Shown: positions 8,134 to 17,849, numbered from the stretch's first letter. The stretch: 64,000 nucleotides of DNA from Falsiroseomonas bella (GCF_003173615.1 NZ_QGNA01000005.1:518976-582975), one strand, 5' to 3'. Program-made: numbers and translations. Notes: generated from the sequence alone by a model not told the origin.

Positions 8134-9756
8134 ATGCGACAGGGACACGGCATCCGCGCGACGATCGCAGCGGGACTTTGCGGCGCTGCACTGCTGGCAT
8201 CGCCGGCCTCGGCGCAGACCAACGAAGAACTTCTCCGGCGCCTGGACGCGATGCAGCGACGCATGGATGAGCTGGAGACGGCGCTGCGCGAAGCCACGCG
8301 CGCGCCCAGGCCGGCGGCGCAGGCTCCCGCAGCCGCAGTCGCGCCCCCTCGCGCGCGGCGGCCGGCCGCGCCGCCGGCTGCCGTCGCCCAGGCGACCGCT
8401 CCTGTCGTGACGCCGGCGCCGGCGCCTGCCGCCGCGCCCCGCGTGACGCGCGAAGAGGTGGACGAGGCGCTGCGCGGCAGCATGCCGAACTCCTGGCGCA
8501 TCCCCGGCACGGACACCTCCGTGCGGCTGTATGGCTTCGTCAAGGCGAATCTGTTCAGCGACCTCGACATGGTGAACCGCAGCGATGCGCCCTCGGTCCA
8601 GGGCATCCCGCTCGCGGGCAGCGCGGCAACCGAACGGTCGGGCGACACCTCCTTCAGCGCGCGGCGCTCGCGCATCGGCTTCGATACCCAGACCCCGACG
8701 CTGTGGGGCCCGCTGAACAGCCGGATCGAGTTCGACTTCGCCGGCGACCAGCCGAGCGCCTCGGGTGCCGCCACCTCCTCCGGCTACATGCCGCGGCTGC
8801 GCCAGGCCTATGTCGAGGTGGGCGGCGAGGTGTTCCGCGTCCTCGTCGGGCAGGCGAACAGCGTCTGGAACGACGGCCTGGTCGAGACGCTGACGGATGC
8901 GACCTTCCTGAACGCCTCCGCCGTGCGGCAGGCGCAGGTGCGGGCGACCGGCCGGCTCGCGCCCGGCGTGACCGGCATGGTCTCGCTGGAGGCGCCCTAC
9001 ACCGACTACACGAGCAGCGCGGGCGTCTTCTATCCGGACAGCAGCCTGGATGGCGGCGCCAGCCCCTCCACCAGCACCTTCCCCGATCTGGTTGGCCGGG
9101 TGACCTGGCGCGGCGAGATGGGTGACATCTCGCTTCGTGGCCTGCTGCGGCAACTGCGCATCGACACGAACGGCACCGAGGCGACCCCGAAGGGGTCTGC
9201 GGACACCGTCGGCTACGGCCTCGCCCTCGGCGGCAACTTCAACCTGGCCCGGCTGTGGGGCGGCTTCGGCGCCGACCAGCTCTTCGGCATGGCGTATTAC
9301 GGCGAAGGGATCGGTCGCTACTTCGACTCCGCGACCTCAGGCCAATCGGCCTACAGCCGCATCGGCCTGGCCGGCGCCACGGATGTCTCGCTCACGCCGG
9401 TGCCGACCTATGGCGCGACGATCGGCTATCGCCACTACTGGGCACCGAGCCTGCGCACCAACATGGCCTATGCCTATGCGCGGCTCGACAATCCCGCCTT
9501 CGTCTCGGAGTTCGCCGCAGGCGGATCCGGCGCGGTCGCGGCGAACCGCGAGATGCAGATGGGCGTGGTCAACCTGATCTGGAGCCCGTTCGCCACCGAA
9601 CGCGAAGGCCGGATCGGCAATGGCTGGCTCGATGTGGGCGTCGAATACATCTACTTCCGCCGCGACCTGCAGGACGGGGCCATCGCCTCGCCGGTCGGCC
9701 AGGGCGGCCACGGCATCGAGCAGCGCATCCAGGCGTCGGCCATCGTGCGCTTCTAG
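8134..9756 (+). CDS. DcaP-family trimeric outer-membrane porin
   Basis: A 540-residue outer-membrane porin. A signal peptide spans about residues 1-28, ending ASPASA-Q. A short coiled-coil trimerisation helix (LLRRLDAMQRRMDELE) and an Ala/Pro-rich linker follow. The beta-barrel begins near VRLYGFVKANLF and carries the DcaP-like block SFSARRSRIGFDTQTPT. The chain ends in an aromatic-terminated strand (SAIVRF), as barrels do. DcaP porins pass dicarboxylic and other small acids. The start is the ATG with GGAG 7 bases upstream, which places the signal peptide exactly at the N-terminus. The decarboxylase gene follows after about 40 bases, suggesting the porin feeds the decarboxylase/exchanger module. 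Confidence 0.85.
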   Translation: MRQGHGIRATIAAGLCGAALLASPASAQTNEELLRRLDAMQRRMDELETALREATRAPRPAAQAPAAAVAPPRARRPAAPPAAVAQATAPVVTPAPAPAAAPRVTREEVDEALRGSMPNSWRIPGTDTSVRLYGFVKANLFSDLDMVNRSDAPSVQGIPLAGSAATERSGDTSFSARRSRIGFDTQTPTLWGPLNSRIEFDFAGDQPSASGAATSSGYMPRLRQAYVEVGGEVFRVLVGQANSVWNDGLVETLTDATFLNASAVRQAQVRATGRLAPGVTGMVSLEAPYTDYTSSAGVFYPDSSLDGGASPSTSTFPDLVGRVTWRGEMGDISLRGLLRQLRIDTNGTEATPKGSADTVGYGLALGGNFNLARLWGGFGADQLFGMAYYGEGIGRYFDSATSGQSAYSRIGLAGATDVSLTPVPTYGATIGYRHYWAPSLRTNMAYAYARLDNPAFVSEFAAGGSGAVAANREMQMGVVNLIWSPFATEREGRIGNGWLDVGVEYIYFRRDLQDGAIASPVGQGGHGIEQRIQASAIVRF

Positions 9757-9795
9757 CCACAGCAGACCAACGAACACGACAGAACGGAGCGGCAC

Positions 9796-12510
9796 ATGAG
9801 CAGCAGCGCACCACGCATCGACCAGTTCACGCTGGCGCATGCGGGCCGGGCCGATGGCTGGCGGGAGCTCACACATCTCGCCGATGCCTGGGCGCGCGGC
9901 GCCGCCGCACGCTCGGACCTCGAGGCTGCGGTGTCGGCGCTCGGCCCGACCGAGGCCTTTCACGCCTATCCCGGTCCGCGTCTCTTCGGCGTTCTGGCCG
10001 AGCGTATCGCCAGCGACGATCCCGGCGGCGTCGCACGCCTGGCGCGCCGCATCTCCAACGCGCTGCTGACGCGTTCCTACCGCACTCGGCCGAGCGACTG
10101 GGATGTCCACGACGACCGCGCCGGATCGGAACTGGCGGAGGTATTGCCGCCCGCCCTCGACGAGGACGTCGGCGGACACCGACCCTATTTCGAGGCGCTG
10201 TTCGTCACGAGCCAGCCGGCGTCGCGCTGGTCCGCTCTGGCGGCGGAGATCCGCCGCCTCCGCCGGCCGGAGGACGCCTTCGTCTACGAGCCCGTCTTCG
10301 TCGGCTCCTTCGAGGACGCCTTCTGCGCCGCGGCGATCAACACGGCGATCGCCTCCGTCGTCGTCGCCGAAGGCTTCCCCTATCGCTCGCGCCACGACGC
10401 GCCCGTGCTGCGCGCGGTGCTGGAGCCGTTCGGCGAGCCGGAAGACACCGACGTCTCCGCGCTTCGCCTTGCCGGCGCGCTGAAGCGCATCCGGCCGGAG
10501 CTCGACATCTTCCTGCTCTCTGACCGGGAGGTGGAAAAGCTTGCCGGCAATCCGGCCGCCGACTGCGTCCGGCGCATCTTCTACGCCATCGAGGAGCCGC
10601 TGGAGCTTCACCTGGCCGTGCTGGAAGGCGTGCGCGACCGCTACGAGACGCCCTTCTTCGACAACCTCAAGCGCTACGCGCAGCGTCCGATCGGCACCTT
10701 CCACGCCCTGCCCATCGCCCGCGGCAAGTCGGTGTTCCGCTCCGACTGGATCCGCGACATGGGCGAGTTCTACGGCATCAACCTTTTCCTCGCCGAGAGC
10801 AGCGCGACGACGGGCGGCCTCGACAGCCTTCTCGAGCCCACCGGCAACATCAAGAAGGCGCAGGAGATGGCGGCGCGCGCCTTCGGCGCCGACCACGTCT
10901 TCTTCGTCACCAACGGCACCTCCACCAGCAACAAGATGGCGGTGCAGGCGCTCACCAAGCCGGGTGACATCGTCGTGGTGGACCGCAACTGCCACAAGTC
11001 GCACCACTACGGCATGGTGCTGACCGGTGCGCAGCCCTTCTACGTCGAAGCCTTCCCGATGACCGAGTACTCGATGTACGGCGCCGTGCCGCTGCGCACC
11101 ATCAAGCGCGCGCTGCTGACGCTGCGCGCCGAGGGGCGCCTCGATCGCCTCAAGATGCTCGACCTCACCAACTGCACCTTCGACGGCCACATGTACAACG
11201 TGCGCCGCGTGATGGAGGAATGCCTGGCGATCAAGCCGGACCTCATCTTCCTTTGGGACGAGGCGTGGTCCGGCTTCGCGCGCTTCTCGCCCTTCCTGCG
11301 GCCGCGCACCGCGATGGGCGCCGCCGCCGACATCGAGGCCTGGCTGCGCGACCCCGCCTCCGTCGCCGCGCATGAGAAGCAGCGCGCGGCCCTCGGCGAG
11401 AACCCGACCGACGAGGCGCTTCTGGAGACGCGGCTGGTCCCCGATCCGCGCCGGGTCCGGTTGCGGGTCTACCAGACCAACTCGACGCACAAATCCATGT
11501 CCGCCATCCGGCAGGGTTCCATGCTTCTGGTGAAGGATGTGGACTTCCACACGGTGGAGGCGCAGTTCCACGAAGCGGTCTTCACCCATGCCTCCACCAG
11601 CCCGAACCAGCAGCTCATCGCCAGCCTCGACGTCGCGCGCCGCCAGATGGAGCTGGAGGGCTACGGCCTGGTGATGAACGCGATCGAGATCGCGCTCGCC
11701 ATCCGCAAGTCGGTCAACGAGCATCCGCTGATCTCGCGCTACTTCCGGGTGCTGGGGGCGGACGCGATGATCCCGGCGGAGTACCGGCAGTCGGGCTTCA
11801 CGGACTACCTCTCGCCGGGCGTCAACTGGGCGACCGTTGCGCAGGCCATGCGGGAGGACGAGTTCTACCTCGATCCCACGCGCATGACGCTGGTGTGTGG
11901 CACCGCGGGCTTCGACGGCACGCAGTTCAAGGGGCTGCTGGCCAGCGAATACGACATCCAGCTCAACAAGACCTCGCGCAACTCGGTGCTGCTGCAGTCC
12001 AACATCAACAACACGCGCAGCGACGTGGCGCACCTGATCCGCGTGCTGGTGGAGATCTGCCACGGCATCGAGAAGCGGCTGGAGAGCGGCGGCGACGTGG
12101 CGCGGCAGGCCTTCGCCGCGCGTGTGAAGGCGCTGATGACCGACGTGCCGGACCTGCCCAACTTCTCCCGCTTCCACGACGTGTTCCGCGCCGATGCCGG
12201 CCGCGACTCGCCGGAAGGCGACATGCGCGCGGCCTTCTTCGGCGCCTATGAGCCGGAGCTCTGCGAATACGTCCCGCTGTTCGGCGCCGAATGCGACCGG
12301 CGCCTGCGGGAAGGGCCGGAGATGGTCTCGGCCAACTTCGTCATCCCCTATCCGCCGGGCTTCCCGATCATGGTGCCCGGCCAGGTGCTGACGCAGGAGA
12401 CGATCGACTTCATGCGCAAGCTCGACGTGAAGGAGATCCATGGCTACGAGCGCGAGCGCGGCCTCAAGCTGCTGAGGCCCGACGCCATCGCGGCCCGGTC
12501 GAAGCGCTGA
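9796..12510 (+). CDS. PLP-dependent Orn/Lys/Arg-type amino-acid decarboxylase
   Basis: A 904-residue fold-type I PLP enzyme of the basic amino-acid decarboxylase class, longer than the usual ~720-760 residues. A receiver-like wing region occupies roughly residues 100-260. The PLP core runs about 300-720, with SSATTGG, the HVFFVTNGTSTSNK phosphate-binding region, cofactor-ring Asp in WDEAWSG (about 488) and the Schiff-base lysine in STHKSMSA (about 566). The C-terminal domain includes NINNTRSDVAHL and FVIPYPPGFPIMVPG. The substrate is undetermined; neighbouring exchangers are of the aspartate:alanine type, so an acidic substrate is conceivable. CGGAG precedes the ATG, and the next gene starts 13 bases after the stop. 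Confidence 0.85.
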   Translation: MSSSAPRIDQFTLAHAGRADGWRELTHLADAWARGAAARSDLEAAVSALGPTEAFHAYPGPRLFGVLAERIASDDPGGVARLARRISNALLTRSYRTRPSDWDVHDDRAGSELAEVLPPALDEDVGGHRPYFEALFVTSQPASRWSALAAEIRRLRRPEDAFVYEPVFVGSFEDAFCAAAINTAIASVVVAEGFPYRSRHDAPVLRAVLEPFGEPEDTDVSALRLAGALKRIRPELDIFLLSDREVEKLAGNPAADCVRRIFYAIEEPLELHLAVLEGVRDRYETPFFDNLKRYAQRPIGTFHALPIARGKSVFRSDWIRDMGEFYGINLFLAESSATTGGLDSLLEPTGNIKKAQEMAARAFGADHVFFVTNGTSTSNKMAVQALTKPGDIVVVDRNCHKSHHYGMVLTGAQPFYVEAFPMTEYSMYGAVPLRTIKRALLTLRAEGRLDRLKMLDLTNCTFDGHMYNVRRVMEECLAIKPDLIFLWDEAWSGFARFSPFLRPRTAMGAAADIEAWLRDPASVAAHEKQRAALGENPTDEALLETRLVPDPRRVRLRVYQTNSTHKSMSAIRQGSMLLVKDVDFHTVEAQFHEAVFTHASTSPNQQLIASLDVARRQMELEGYGLVMNAIEIALAIRKSVNEHPLISRYFRVLGADAMIPAEYRQSGFTDYLSPGVNWATVAQAMREDEFYLDPTRMTLVCGTAGFDGTQFKGLLASEYDIQLNKTSRNSVLLQSNINNTRSDVAHLIRVLVEICHGIEKRLESGGDVARQAFAARVKALMTDVPDLPNFSRFHDVFRADAGRDSPEGDMRAAFFGAYEPELCEYVPLFGAECDRRLREGPEMVSANFVIPYPPGFPIMVPGQVLTQETIDFMRKLDVKEIHGYERERGLKLLRPDAIAARSKR

Positions 12511-12523
12511 GGAGAAGACAGCG

Positions 12524-14224
12524 ATGGACGCCTTCTTCGCCTGGCTCGCCGCCAACCCCTACATCCTGCTCTTCGTCACCGTCGGCATGGCCGTCTGGTT
12601 GGGACGGCAGAGCGTCGGCGGCTACGGCCTCGGCATGGTCGCGGCGGCGATCATCGTCGGCTGCGGCCTGTCCGTCTGGGCCTCCCTCTACGGCCACAAG
12701 CTGGAGCTGAACAACTTCACCAAGAGCCTGTTCTACTACCTCTTCATGTACGGGGTCGGGCTGCGCGTCGGGCCGTCCTTCGTCAACAGCCTGGGCGGGG
12801 ACGGCATCAAGTTCACGGTTCTCGCGATCGTCTCCTGCTTCGCCGGCCTGCTGCTCGTCGTCGGTGGCGTCAATCTCCTCGACCTGCCGCCTGGTGCCGC
12901 GGGCGGCATCCTTGCCGGTTCGCAGACCATGTCGGCGGCGATCGGCTCGGCCGAGCAGGCGGTCACCGCCGGCGCGGTCGCGCTGCCGCCGGGGACGGAC
13001 CCGAACAGCGTCACCGCGATGATCGCGCTGTCCTACGGCATCACCTACATCTGGGGCACGGTCGGCATCATCCTGATCACCAAGTACCTGCCGAAGTGGT
13101 GGGGCATCGATGCGAAGGCCGCGGCGCGGGAATACGAGAAGGAGCACGGCGTCGCCTCCGGCGACACGCCGGCGCTGTCGGGCTGGACGGCGGGCGGGCT
13201 GCGCGCCTACCGCCTCGAGAACGACGCCTGGGTGGGGCGGACCATGCGCGACATGCTGCATGAGAATCCCGAGTACCGCTTCGTCAATCTGGTGCGCGAC
13301 GGCCAGGCGCTCGGCGCGCTGGACCAGGAGCGGCTGCAGCGCGGCGACATCATCGCCCTCGGCGGCCGGCGGGAGGCGATGACGGAGAAGATGGGCCTGA
13401 TCGGCCCTGAGGTCTCGGACCGCGTGGCGCTCGACCTGCCGCTCGACCGCGCCGAGATCCTCGTGACCAACAAGGAGATGCTGAAGAAGACGCGCGAGGA
13501 ATGGCGCGCGCTTCCGGGCGCGGACCACATCCAGGTCGTCTCGCTGGAGCGTTCCGGCGTGCCGATCCCGATCGGCCACGACACGACGCTGCAGCGGATG
13601 GACCTCGTCACCGTGGTCGGGCTGAAGTCCGCGGTGGAGAAGATCGGCAACGCCTTCGGCCGTGTCGTGCGCCCCTCGACGGCGACCGACCTGCTGACCC
13701 TCTCGCTCGGCATGATCCTCGGCTTCCTGATCGGCGCCATCGAGTTCCCTGCCTTCGGCGCGAAAGTGGGCCTGGGCAATGCCGGCGGCCTGCTGGTCTC
13801 CGGCGTGATCGTCTCCTCCCTCGCCTCGCGGCTGCGCTTCTTCGGCAACACCCCGGCGGCCGCGCGGAACGTGTTGGAGGATCTCGGCCTGATCGTCTTC
13901 GTGGCGATCGTCGGCATCAACGCCGGTAACTCGCTGCTGGCGCAGCTGACCGGCATGCTGGCGCTGAAGATCTTCCTCGTCGGCTTCATCGCCTGCAGCG
14001 TGCCGCCCTTCATCGTGTGGATGGTCGGGCTCTACGTCTTCAAGTTCAATCCGGCGATCCTGATGGGCGGCGTCGCGGGTGCGCGCAGCCATTCGGGCCC
14101 CTGCCGGGAAGCGGCGGTGGAGATCCAGTCCAACGTGCCGTGGATCGGCTTCCCCGTGGCCTATGCGGTCTCGGGCGTGCTGCTCACCGTGTTCGGCTAC
14201 TTCGCCATGGTGCTGGCGCAGTAG
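12524..14224 (+). CDS. AspT-type aspartate:alanine exchanger family transporter (1)
   Basis: A 566-residue inner-membrane antiporter with the AspT/YidE layout. Five or so N-terminal membrane segments (KSLFYYLFMYGVGLRVGP; AGGILAGSQTMSAAIGSAEQAV) are followed by a cytosolic block with two RCK_C/TrkA_C-like halves (about 210-375), then a second membrane half (GILAGSQ-like repeat at MGGVAGARSHSGP). AspT proteins exchange an amino acid for its decarboxylation product. It is co-oriented 13 bases behind the decarboxylase and has GAGGAG before the ATG, so coupling with that enzyme is strongly suggested by context. The exact substrate pair is unknown. Confidence 0.85.
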   Translation: MDAFFAWLAANPYILLFVTVGMAVWLGRQSVGGYGLGMVAAAIIVGCGLSVWASLYGHKLELNNFTKSLFYYLFMYGVGLRVGPSFVNSLGGDGIKFTVLAIVSCFAGLLLVVGGVNLLDLPPGAAGGILAGSQTMSAAIGSAEQAVTAGAVALPPGTDPNSVTAMIALSYGITYIWGTVGIILITKYLPKWWGIDAKAAAREYEKEHGVASGDTPALSGWTAGGLRAYRLENDAWVGRTMRDMLHENPEYRFVNLVRDGQALGALDQERLQRGDIIALGGRREAMTEKMGLIGPEVSDRVALDLPLDRAEILVTNKEMLKKTREEWRALPGADHIQVVSLERSGVPIPIGHDTTLQRMDLVTVVGLKSAVEKIGNAFGRVVRPSTATDLLTLSLGMILGFLIGAIEFPAFGAKVGLGNAGGLLVSGVIVSSLASRLRFFGNTPAAARNVLEDLGLIVFVAIVGINAGNSLLAQLTGMLALKIFLVGFIACSVPPFIVWMVGLYVFKFNPAILMGGVAGARSHSGPCREAAVEIQSNVPWIGFPVAYAVSGVLLTVFGYFAMVLAQ

Positions 14225-14256
14225 GCCACGGCGTGTCGCGTCGCATGCCAAGAGGC

Positions 14257-14282
14257 GCTGCCGCGGGCGGTCCCGCGGCAGC
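14257..14282 (+). terminator. Strong intergenic hairpin between exchanger 1 and GltS
   Basis: Perfect 11-bp arms GCTGCCGCGGG and CCCGCGGCAGC around a CGGT loop. No T-tract follows. It may be a partial terminator or an mRNA-stabilising hairpin that sets the expression ratio of the genes on either side. Confidence 0.5.
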
Positions 14283-14312
14283 TCCCGTCGCCGATAATGG
14301 GAGCACGCCTTG

Positions 14313-15539
14313 ATGGTGCGCTACGAGCTGGATGAGCTCACGACGCTTCTGGTGGGCATCGCTGCGCTGTTCGCGGGCAAGGCCATCCGGCAGGCCGTCC
14401 CCCTGCTCCGCCGGATCGACATGCCGAATGCGGTGGTCGGCGCCCTGGTCGTGGCGCTGCTTGTGCTGTTCGGGCAGCTCGCGCTCGGCGTCGATGTCGC
14501 CTTCGGTGCACGAACCCGCGACGCGCTGCTGCTGATCTTCTTCACCACCATAGGCCTCTCGGCGAAGCTCAGTGCGTTGCTCAGCGGCGGCAAGCCACTC
14601 CTGATCCTCTGCGCCGTGACCGTGGCGGCGCTGATGGCGCAGAACCTCGGCGGGGCCGCCTTCGCCGCGGCCTGGGGCGCGCACCCGGCCTATGGCGTGC
14701 TTGCCGGATCGCTTTCCTTCGTCGGCGGACCCGGAACCGCGATGGCATGGGCGAAGGAACTCGAGGCCCAGGGCCTCGCCGGGGCGCAGGTCGTGGGCGT
14801 TGGCGCCGCGACGCTGGCCGTGATCAGCGGCGCCCTGGTGGCAGGCCCCATCACCGGCTGGATCGTCCGGCGGCACAACCTGGCCGCCGGTGCGGCTGCC
14901 GGTGCGCCCACGGAACCCGCTGTTGTCCCTGCCGGCCCGCCCGCTGAGCCGAAGGAGGGCGGCGATCAGCTCGAATCGCTCCTCGCGTCGGTCTTCGTGA
15001 TCGCGCTTGCGGTCTATATCGGTGAGTACCTGAACGATGTCGCGCGCGGCGCGGGACTGCTGCTGCCAGGCTTCCTCTCGGCGATGATAGCCGGTGTCGT
15101 CATCACCAACCTGGCCGACGCGCTGCGCATGAAGCTCGCCTTCGCGCCGATCGAGCGCGGCGGTGCGATTGCCCTGCAGCTCTTCCTGGTGATCGCGCTG
15201 ATGGCTACGCCGCTGATCTCGGTGGCGCAGATCCTCCTCCCCCTGGTCATCAACGTCGTCATCCAGATCGGGGTGACGGTCGCAATCGCCTATTTCGTCC
15301 TGTTCCGCCTGCTGGGGCGCGACTACGAGGCGGCCGTGGCGGCCGGCGGGTTCCTCGGCTTCGGCCTGTCCTCCATGCCGGTCGCCATGGCTACCATGGA
15401 CGAGGTCGTGCGGCGCTACGGCCCGGCGCCGAAGGCCTTCCTGCTGATCACGCTGGCCGGATCCTTCTTCGTCGATCTCGCCAACGCCTTCGTGGCCAAG
15501 GGATTCCTCGCCTTGCCGTTCTTCGCCATCGCGCGATGA
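14313..15539 (+). CDS. GltS-type sodium/glutamate symporter family permease
   Basis: A 408-residue inner-membrane permease resembling the ESS/GltS family. About ten to twelve hydrophobic segments are visible, with the family-like FFTTIGLSAKLSALLSGG and the pore-loop-type SLSFVGGPGTAMAWAKE repeat. A hydrophilic, Pro/Ala-rich loop near residues 190-215 separates the halves. A second re-entrant motif, GGFLGFGLSSMPVAMATM, follows. The ATG is preceded by GGGAG at 9 bases; a TTG one codon earlier is an alternative start. It is sandwiched between two AspT-type exchangers in the same direction, so a role in acidic amino-acid traffic is likely, but the substrate is inferred from family only. Confidence 0.8.
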   Translation: MVRYELDELTTLLVGIAALFAGKAIRQAVPLLRRIDMPNAVVGALVVALLVLFGQLALGVDVAFGARTRDALLLIFFTTIGLSAKLSALLSGGKPLLILCAVTVAALMAQNLGGAAFAAAWGAHPAYGVLAGSLSFVGGPGTAMAWAKELEAQGLAGAQVVGVGAATLAVISGALVAGPITGWIVRRHNLAAGAAAGAPTEPAVVPAGPPAEPKEGGDQLESLLASVFVIALAVYIGEYLNDVARGAGLLLPGFLSAMIAGVVITNLADALRMKLAFAPIERGGAIALQLFLVIALMATPLISVAQILLPLVINVVIQIGVTVAIAYFVLFRLLGRDYEAAVAAGGFLGFGLSSMPVAMATMDEVVRRYGPAPKAFLLITLAGSFFVDLANAFVAKGFLALPFFAIAR

Positions 15540-15610
15540 TGCGCGGGCAGGAGGCAAGGGCGCCGGTGCCGGCGCACCTGCCCTGGACTTGACCGCGAGG
15601 GGGGGCGGCG

Positions 15611-17305
15611 ATGCTCGAATGGCTCAGCCATTTCCTGGAGAGGTATCCCGAATTCGCCGTCTTCCTGGCGATCGGCCTCGGCTACTGGCTTGGCGCGCTG
15701 AAGTTCGGCGGCTTCAGCTTCGGCGCCGTCACCGGCTCGCTCTTCGCCGGCGTGCTGATCGGCCAGTTCGCGCATGTCCCCGTCTCGTCGCAGGCGAAGT
15801 CGTTCCTTTTCCTGCTTTTCCTCTTCGGCATCGGCTACTCGGTCGGGCCGCAATTCATGTCCGCGCTCAAGCGCGACGGGGCCAGGCCGATTGCGCTCGC
15901 CGTGATCATGGCCTTCACCGGTCTCGCGACTGCCTATGTCGTGGCGCGCGTTCTCGGGCTCGATGCCGGCTTCGCTGCGGGCCTGGTGTCCGGAGCTCTC
16001 ACCGAGAGCCCTGCGATGGGCACCGCGACGGAGGCGATCAACGCGCTGCCGCTGCCGGAGTCCGAACGTGCGCGGCTGGTGGCGCACATCGCTGTCGCTG
16101 ATGCGGTCTGCTACCTGTTCGGCGCGATCGGCGTGATCGTCTTCTGTGGCACTGTCGGCCCACGGCTGCTCGGGATCGACCTCAAGGCGGAATCGCTCGC
16201 GCTGGAGAAGAAGCTCGGCATCACACGAGCACAGCCGGGCGTCGTCTCCGCATGGCGGCGGGTGGAACTGCGCGCCTTCCGTATCCCGCCCACTGCGCCC
16301 GTGGTCGGCATGACGCTGGCCGAGGCACGACAGCTCAAGCCCGGGCATCGCCTCTACATCCAGCGCATCCGTCGTGATCGCGAGATCATCCCGGCCGACC
16401 CTGCGCTGCGGCTGCAGGCGGGCGACGTGATCGCGCTCGCTGGCCTCCGCGAGGTGCTGGTGCAGGAGATCGGCCCGCAGGCGGAGGAAGTCGAGGACCG
16501 CGAGCTGCTCGACATTCCCCTTGCCGCGCGCCAGGTGCTGGTGACCCGCGGCGAGGCGGCCGGGCGCAGCCTGGGCGAGATGGCCCAGGCGGACTGGGCG
16601 CGCAGCATCTACCTCAACGGTATCACGCGCGGCGGGGAGGCGATCCCGTTCTCGCTCGAGACGATCGTCGAACGGGGCGATCTTCTGAGCATCGTGGGTC
16701 CGGATGCGGTGATCGCGGATGTGGCGGAACGCATCGGCCCGGTGGTGCAGCCGACCGAGACGACGGATTTCGTCGTGCTGGGCCTCGCGATCTTCCTTGG
16801 CGGTGTCGTCGGCGTGCTGGTGCAACTGCCGATCGGTGGCATGCACATCTCCCTCAGCACCAGCGTGGGTACGCTGCTGGCCGGCCTCCTGGTGGGGCAT
16901 CTGCGCACGCGCATGCCGCTGTTCGGGCGCATCCCGGATGGCGCGATCTCCCTGATGACCTCGCTCGGCCTCGCCGCCTTCGTGGCGATGACCGGCCTGC
17001 ACGCCGGACCGATCTTCTTCGAGGCGCTCGCGGAGGCAGGGGTCGGCCTTTTCCTCGGAGGTGTCCTGGTGACGCTCGCGCCGCTCTTCGTCGGCCTGTA
17101 TGTCGGGCGCTATCTGCTGAAGATGAACCCCGTGCTGCTGCTCGGCAGCCTGGCTGGCGCGCAGACCATGACCGCGGGACTCGCCGCTGTGCAGGACAAG
17201 TCGGGCAGCACCGTCGCAGTGCTCGGCTACACCCCGGCCGTACCGATCGGGCACATCCTGCTGACCACATGGGGGACTGTCATCGTCGGCCTGGTTGCCC
17301 GATAA
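15611..17305 (+). CDS. AspT-type aspartate:alanine exchanger family transporter (2)
   Basis: A 564-residue paralogue of the first exchanger with the same architecture: N-terminal membrane half with FLFGIGYSVGPQF and SGALTESPAMGTA, two RCK_C-like segments (about 205-375), and a C-terminal membrane half with LGSLAGAQTMTAGLA. The GAQTMT/ESPAMGT repeats are the AspT re-entrant signatures. It differs clearly in sequence from copy 1, so the pair is not a recent duplication. Two exchangers plus a GltS permease in one operon would give separate routes for substrate and product. It is co-oriented with the upstream genes. Confidence 0.85.
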   Translation: MLEWLSHFLERYPEFAVFLAIGLGYWLGALKFGGFSFGAVTGSLFAGVLIGQFAHVPVSSQAKSFLFLLFLFGIGYSVGPQFMSALKRDGARPIALAVIMAFTGLATAYVVARVLGLDAGFAAGLVSGALTESPAMGTATEAINALPLPESERARLVAHIAVADAVCYLFGAIGVIVFCGTVGPRLLGIDLKAESLALEKKLGITRAQPGVVSAWRRVELRAFRIPPTAPVVGMTLAEARQLKPGHRLYIQRIRRDREIIPADPALRLQAGDVIALAGLREVLVQEIGPQAEEVEDRELLDIPLAARQVLVTRGEAAGRSLGEMAQADWARSIYLNGITRGGEAIPFSLETIVERGDLLSIVGPDAVIADVAERIGPVVQPTETTDFVVLGLAIFLGGVVGVLVQLPIGGMHISLSTSVGTLLAGLLVGHLRTRMPLFGRIPDGAISLMTSLGLAAFVAMTGLHAGPIFFEALAEAGVGLFLGGVLVTLAPLFVGLYVGRYLLKMNPVLLLGSLAGAQTMTAGLAAVQDKSGSTVAVLGYTPAVPIGHILLTTWGTVIVGLVAR

Positions 17306-17364
17306 GGTGGCAGCGGTGCGCAATCGGCGCCGCGCCGCGGGCGCGCGATGCATGGGAGATGGGA

Positions 17365-17805
17365 ATGACCCGCCACGCGCCGCGCCGGGCGCTGCTGACC
17401 GCTGCCGGCGCCTTGTTCCTCGGCGCCGCCGAGGATCCGAATCCGGATGCCAGCTTGTGGATCGAGGAGGTCCGGATCGGCCTGTTCGGCCGCAGCGGCG
17501 CGATCGGCGGCGGCCGGCTGCGCTACCAGGGGGAGGTGCACGCCTTCGCGATCGAGGGGCTGAGCGCAGCCGGCGCCGGGGTCAGCACCGTCCGCGCGCA
17601 GGGCGAGGTCTTCAACCTGCGGCGCCTGTCCGATTTCCCCGGCACCTACACCCAGATCGAAGGCGGCCGCGGTGCGGCCGACGGCCCGGTGGAAGTGCAC
17701 TCGTTGCGAAACCAGCGCGGCGTTCGCCTCCGGCTGCGCTCTGCACGCGCCGGCGCAACGCTGCGCATCGGGGAAGGCGGCCTGGTCATCAGCCTGGAGG
17801 AATGA
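17365..17805 (+). CDS. Exported hypothetical protein, possibly EipA/DUF1134-like
   Basis: A 146-residue exported protein with a basic, twin-arginine-like signal (MTRHAPRRALLTAAGALFLGAAE) and a small all-beta domain: GGGRLRYQGEVHAFAIEGLS, RAQGEVFNLRRLSDFPGTY, NQRGVRLRLRSARAG. The Gly-rich strands and the EVFNLRRLSDFPGTY turn recall the periplasmic DUF1134/EipA family, but I cannot confirm that by eye. The start has GGGAGATGGGA directly upstream. It lies at the tail of the transporter run, 60 bases after exchanger 2, and before marC. Confidence 0.5.
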   Translation: MTRHAPRRALLTAAGALFLGAAEDPNPDASLWIEEVRIGLFGRSGAIGGGRLRYQGEVHAFAIEGLSAAGAGVSTVRAQGEVFNLRRLSDFPGTYTQIEGGRGAADGPVEVHSLRNQRGVRLRLRSARAGATLRIGEGGLVISLEE

Positions 17806-17849
17806 CGAGCCTGGCGACCTGCCCGCTATCGCAGGCAGAGGGGTAGCCG

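Noticed and set aside
9337..12555. A 1072-codon minus-strand frame opposite the decarboxylase
   Set aside because: It mirrors the decarboxylase codons, has His/Arg/Gln-rich composition and no motif; the plus-strand gene is certain.
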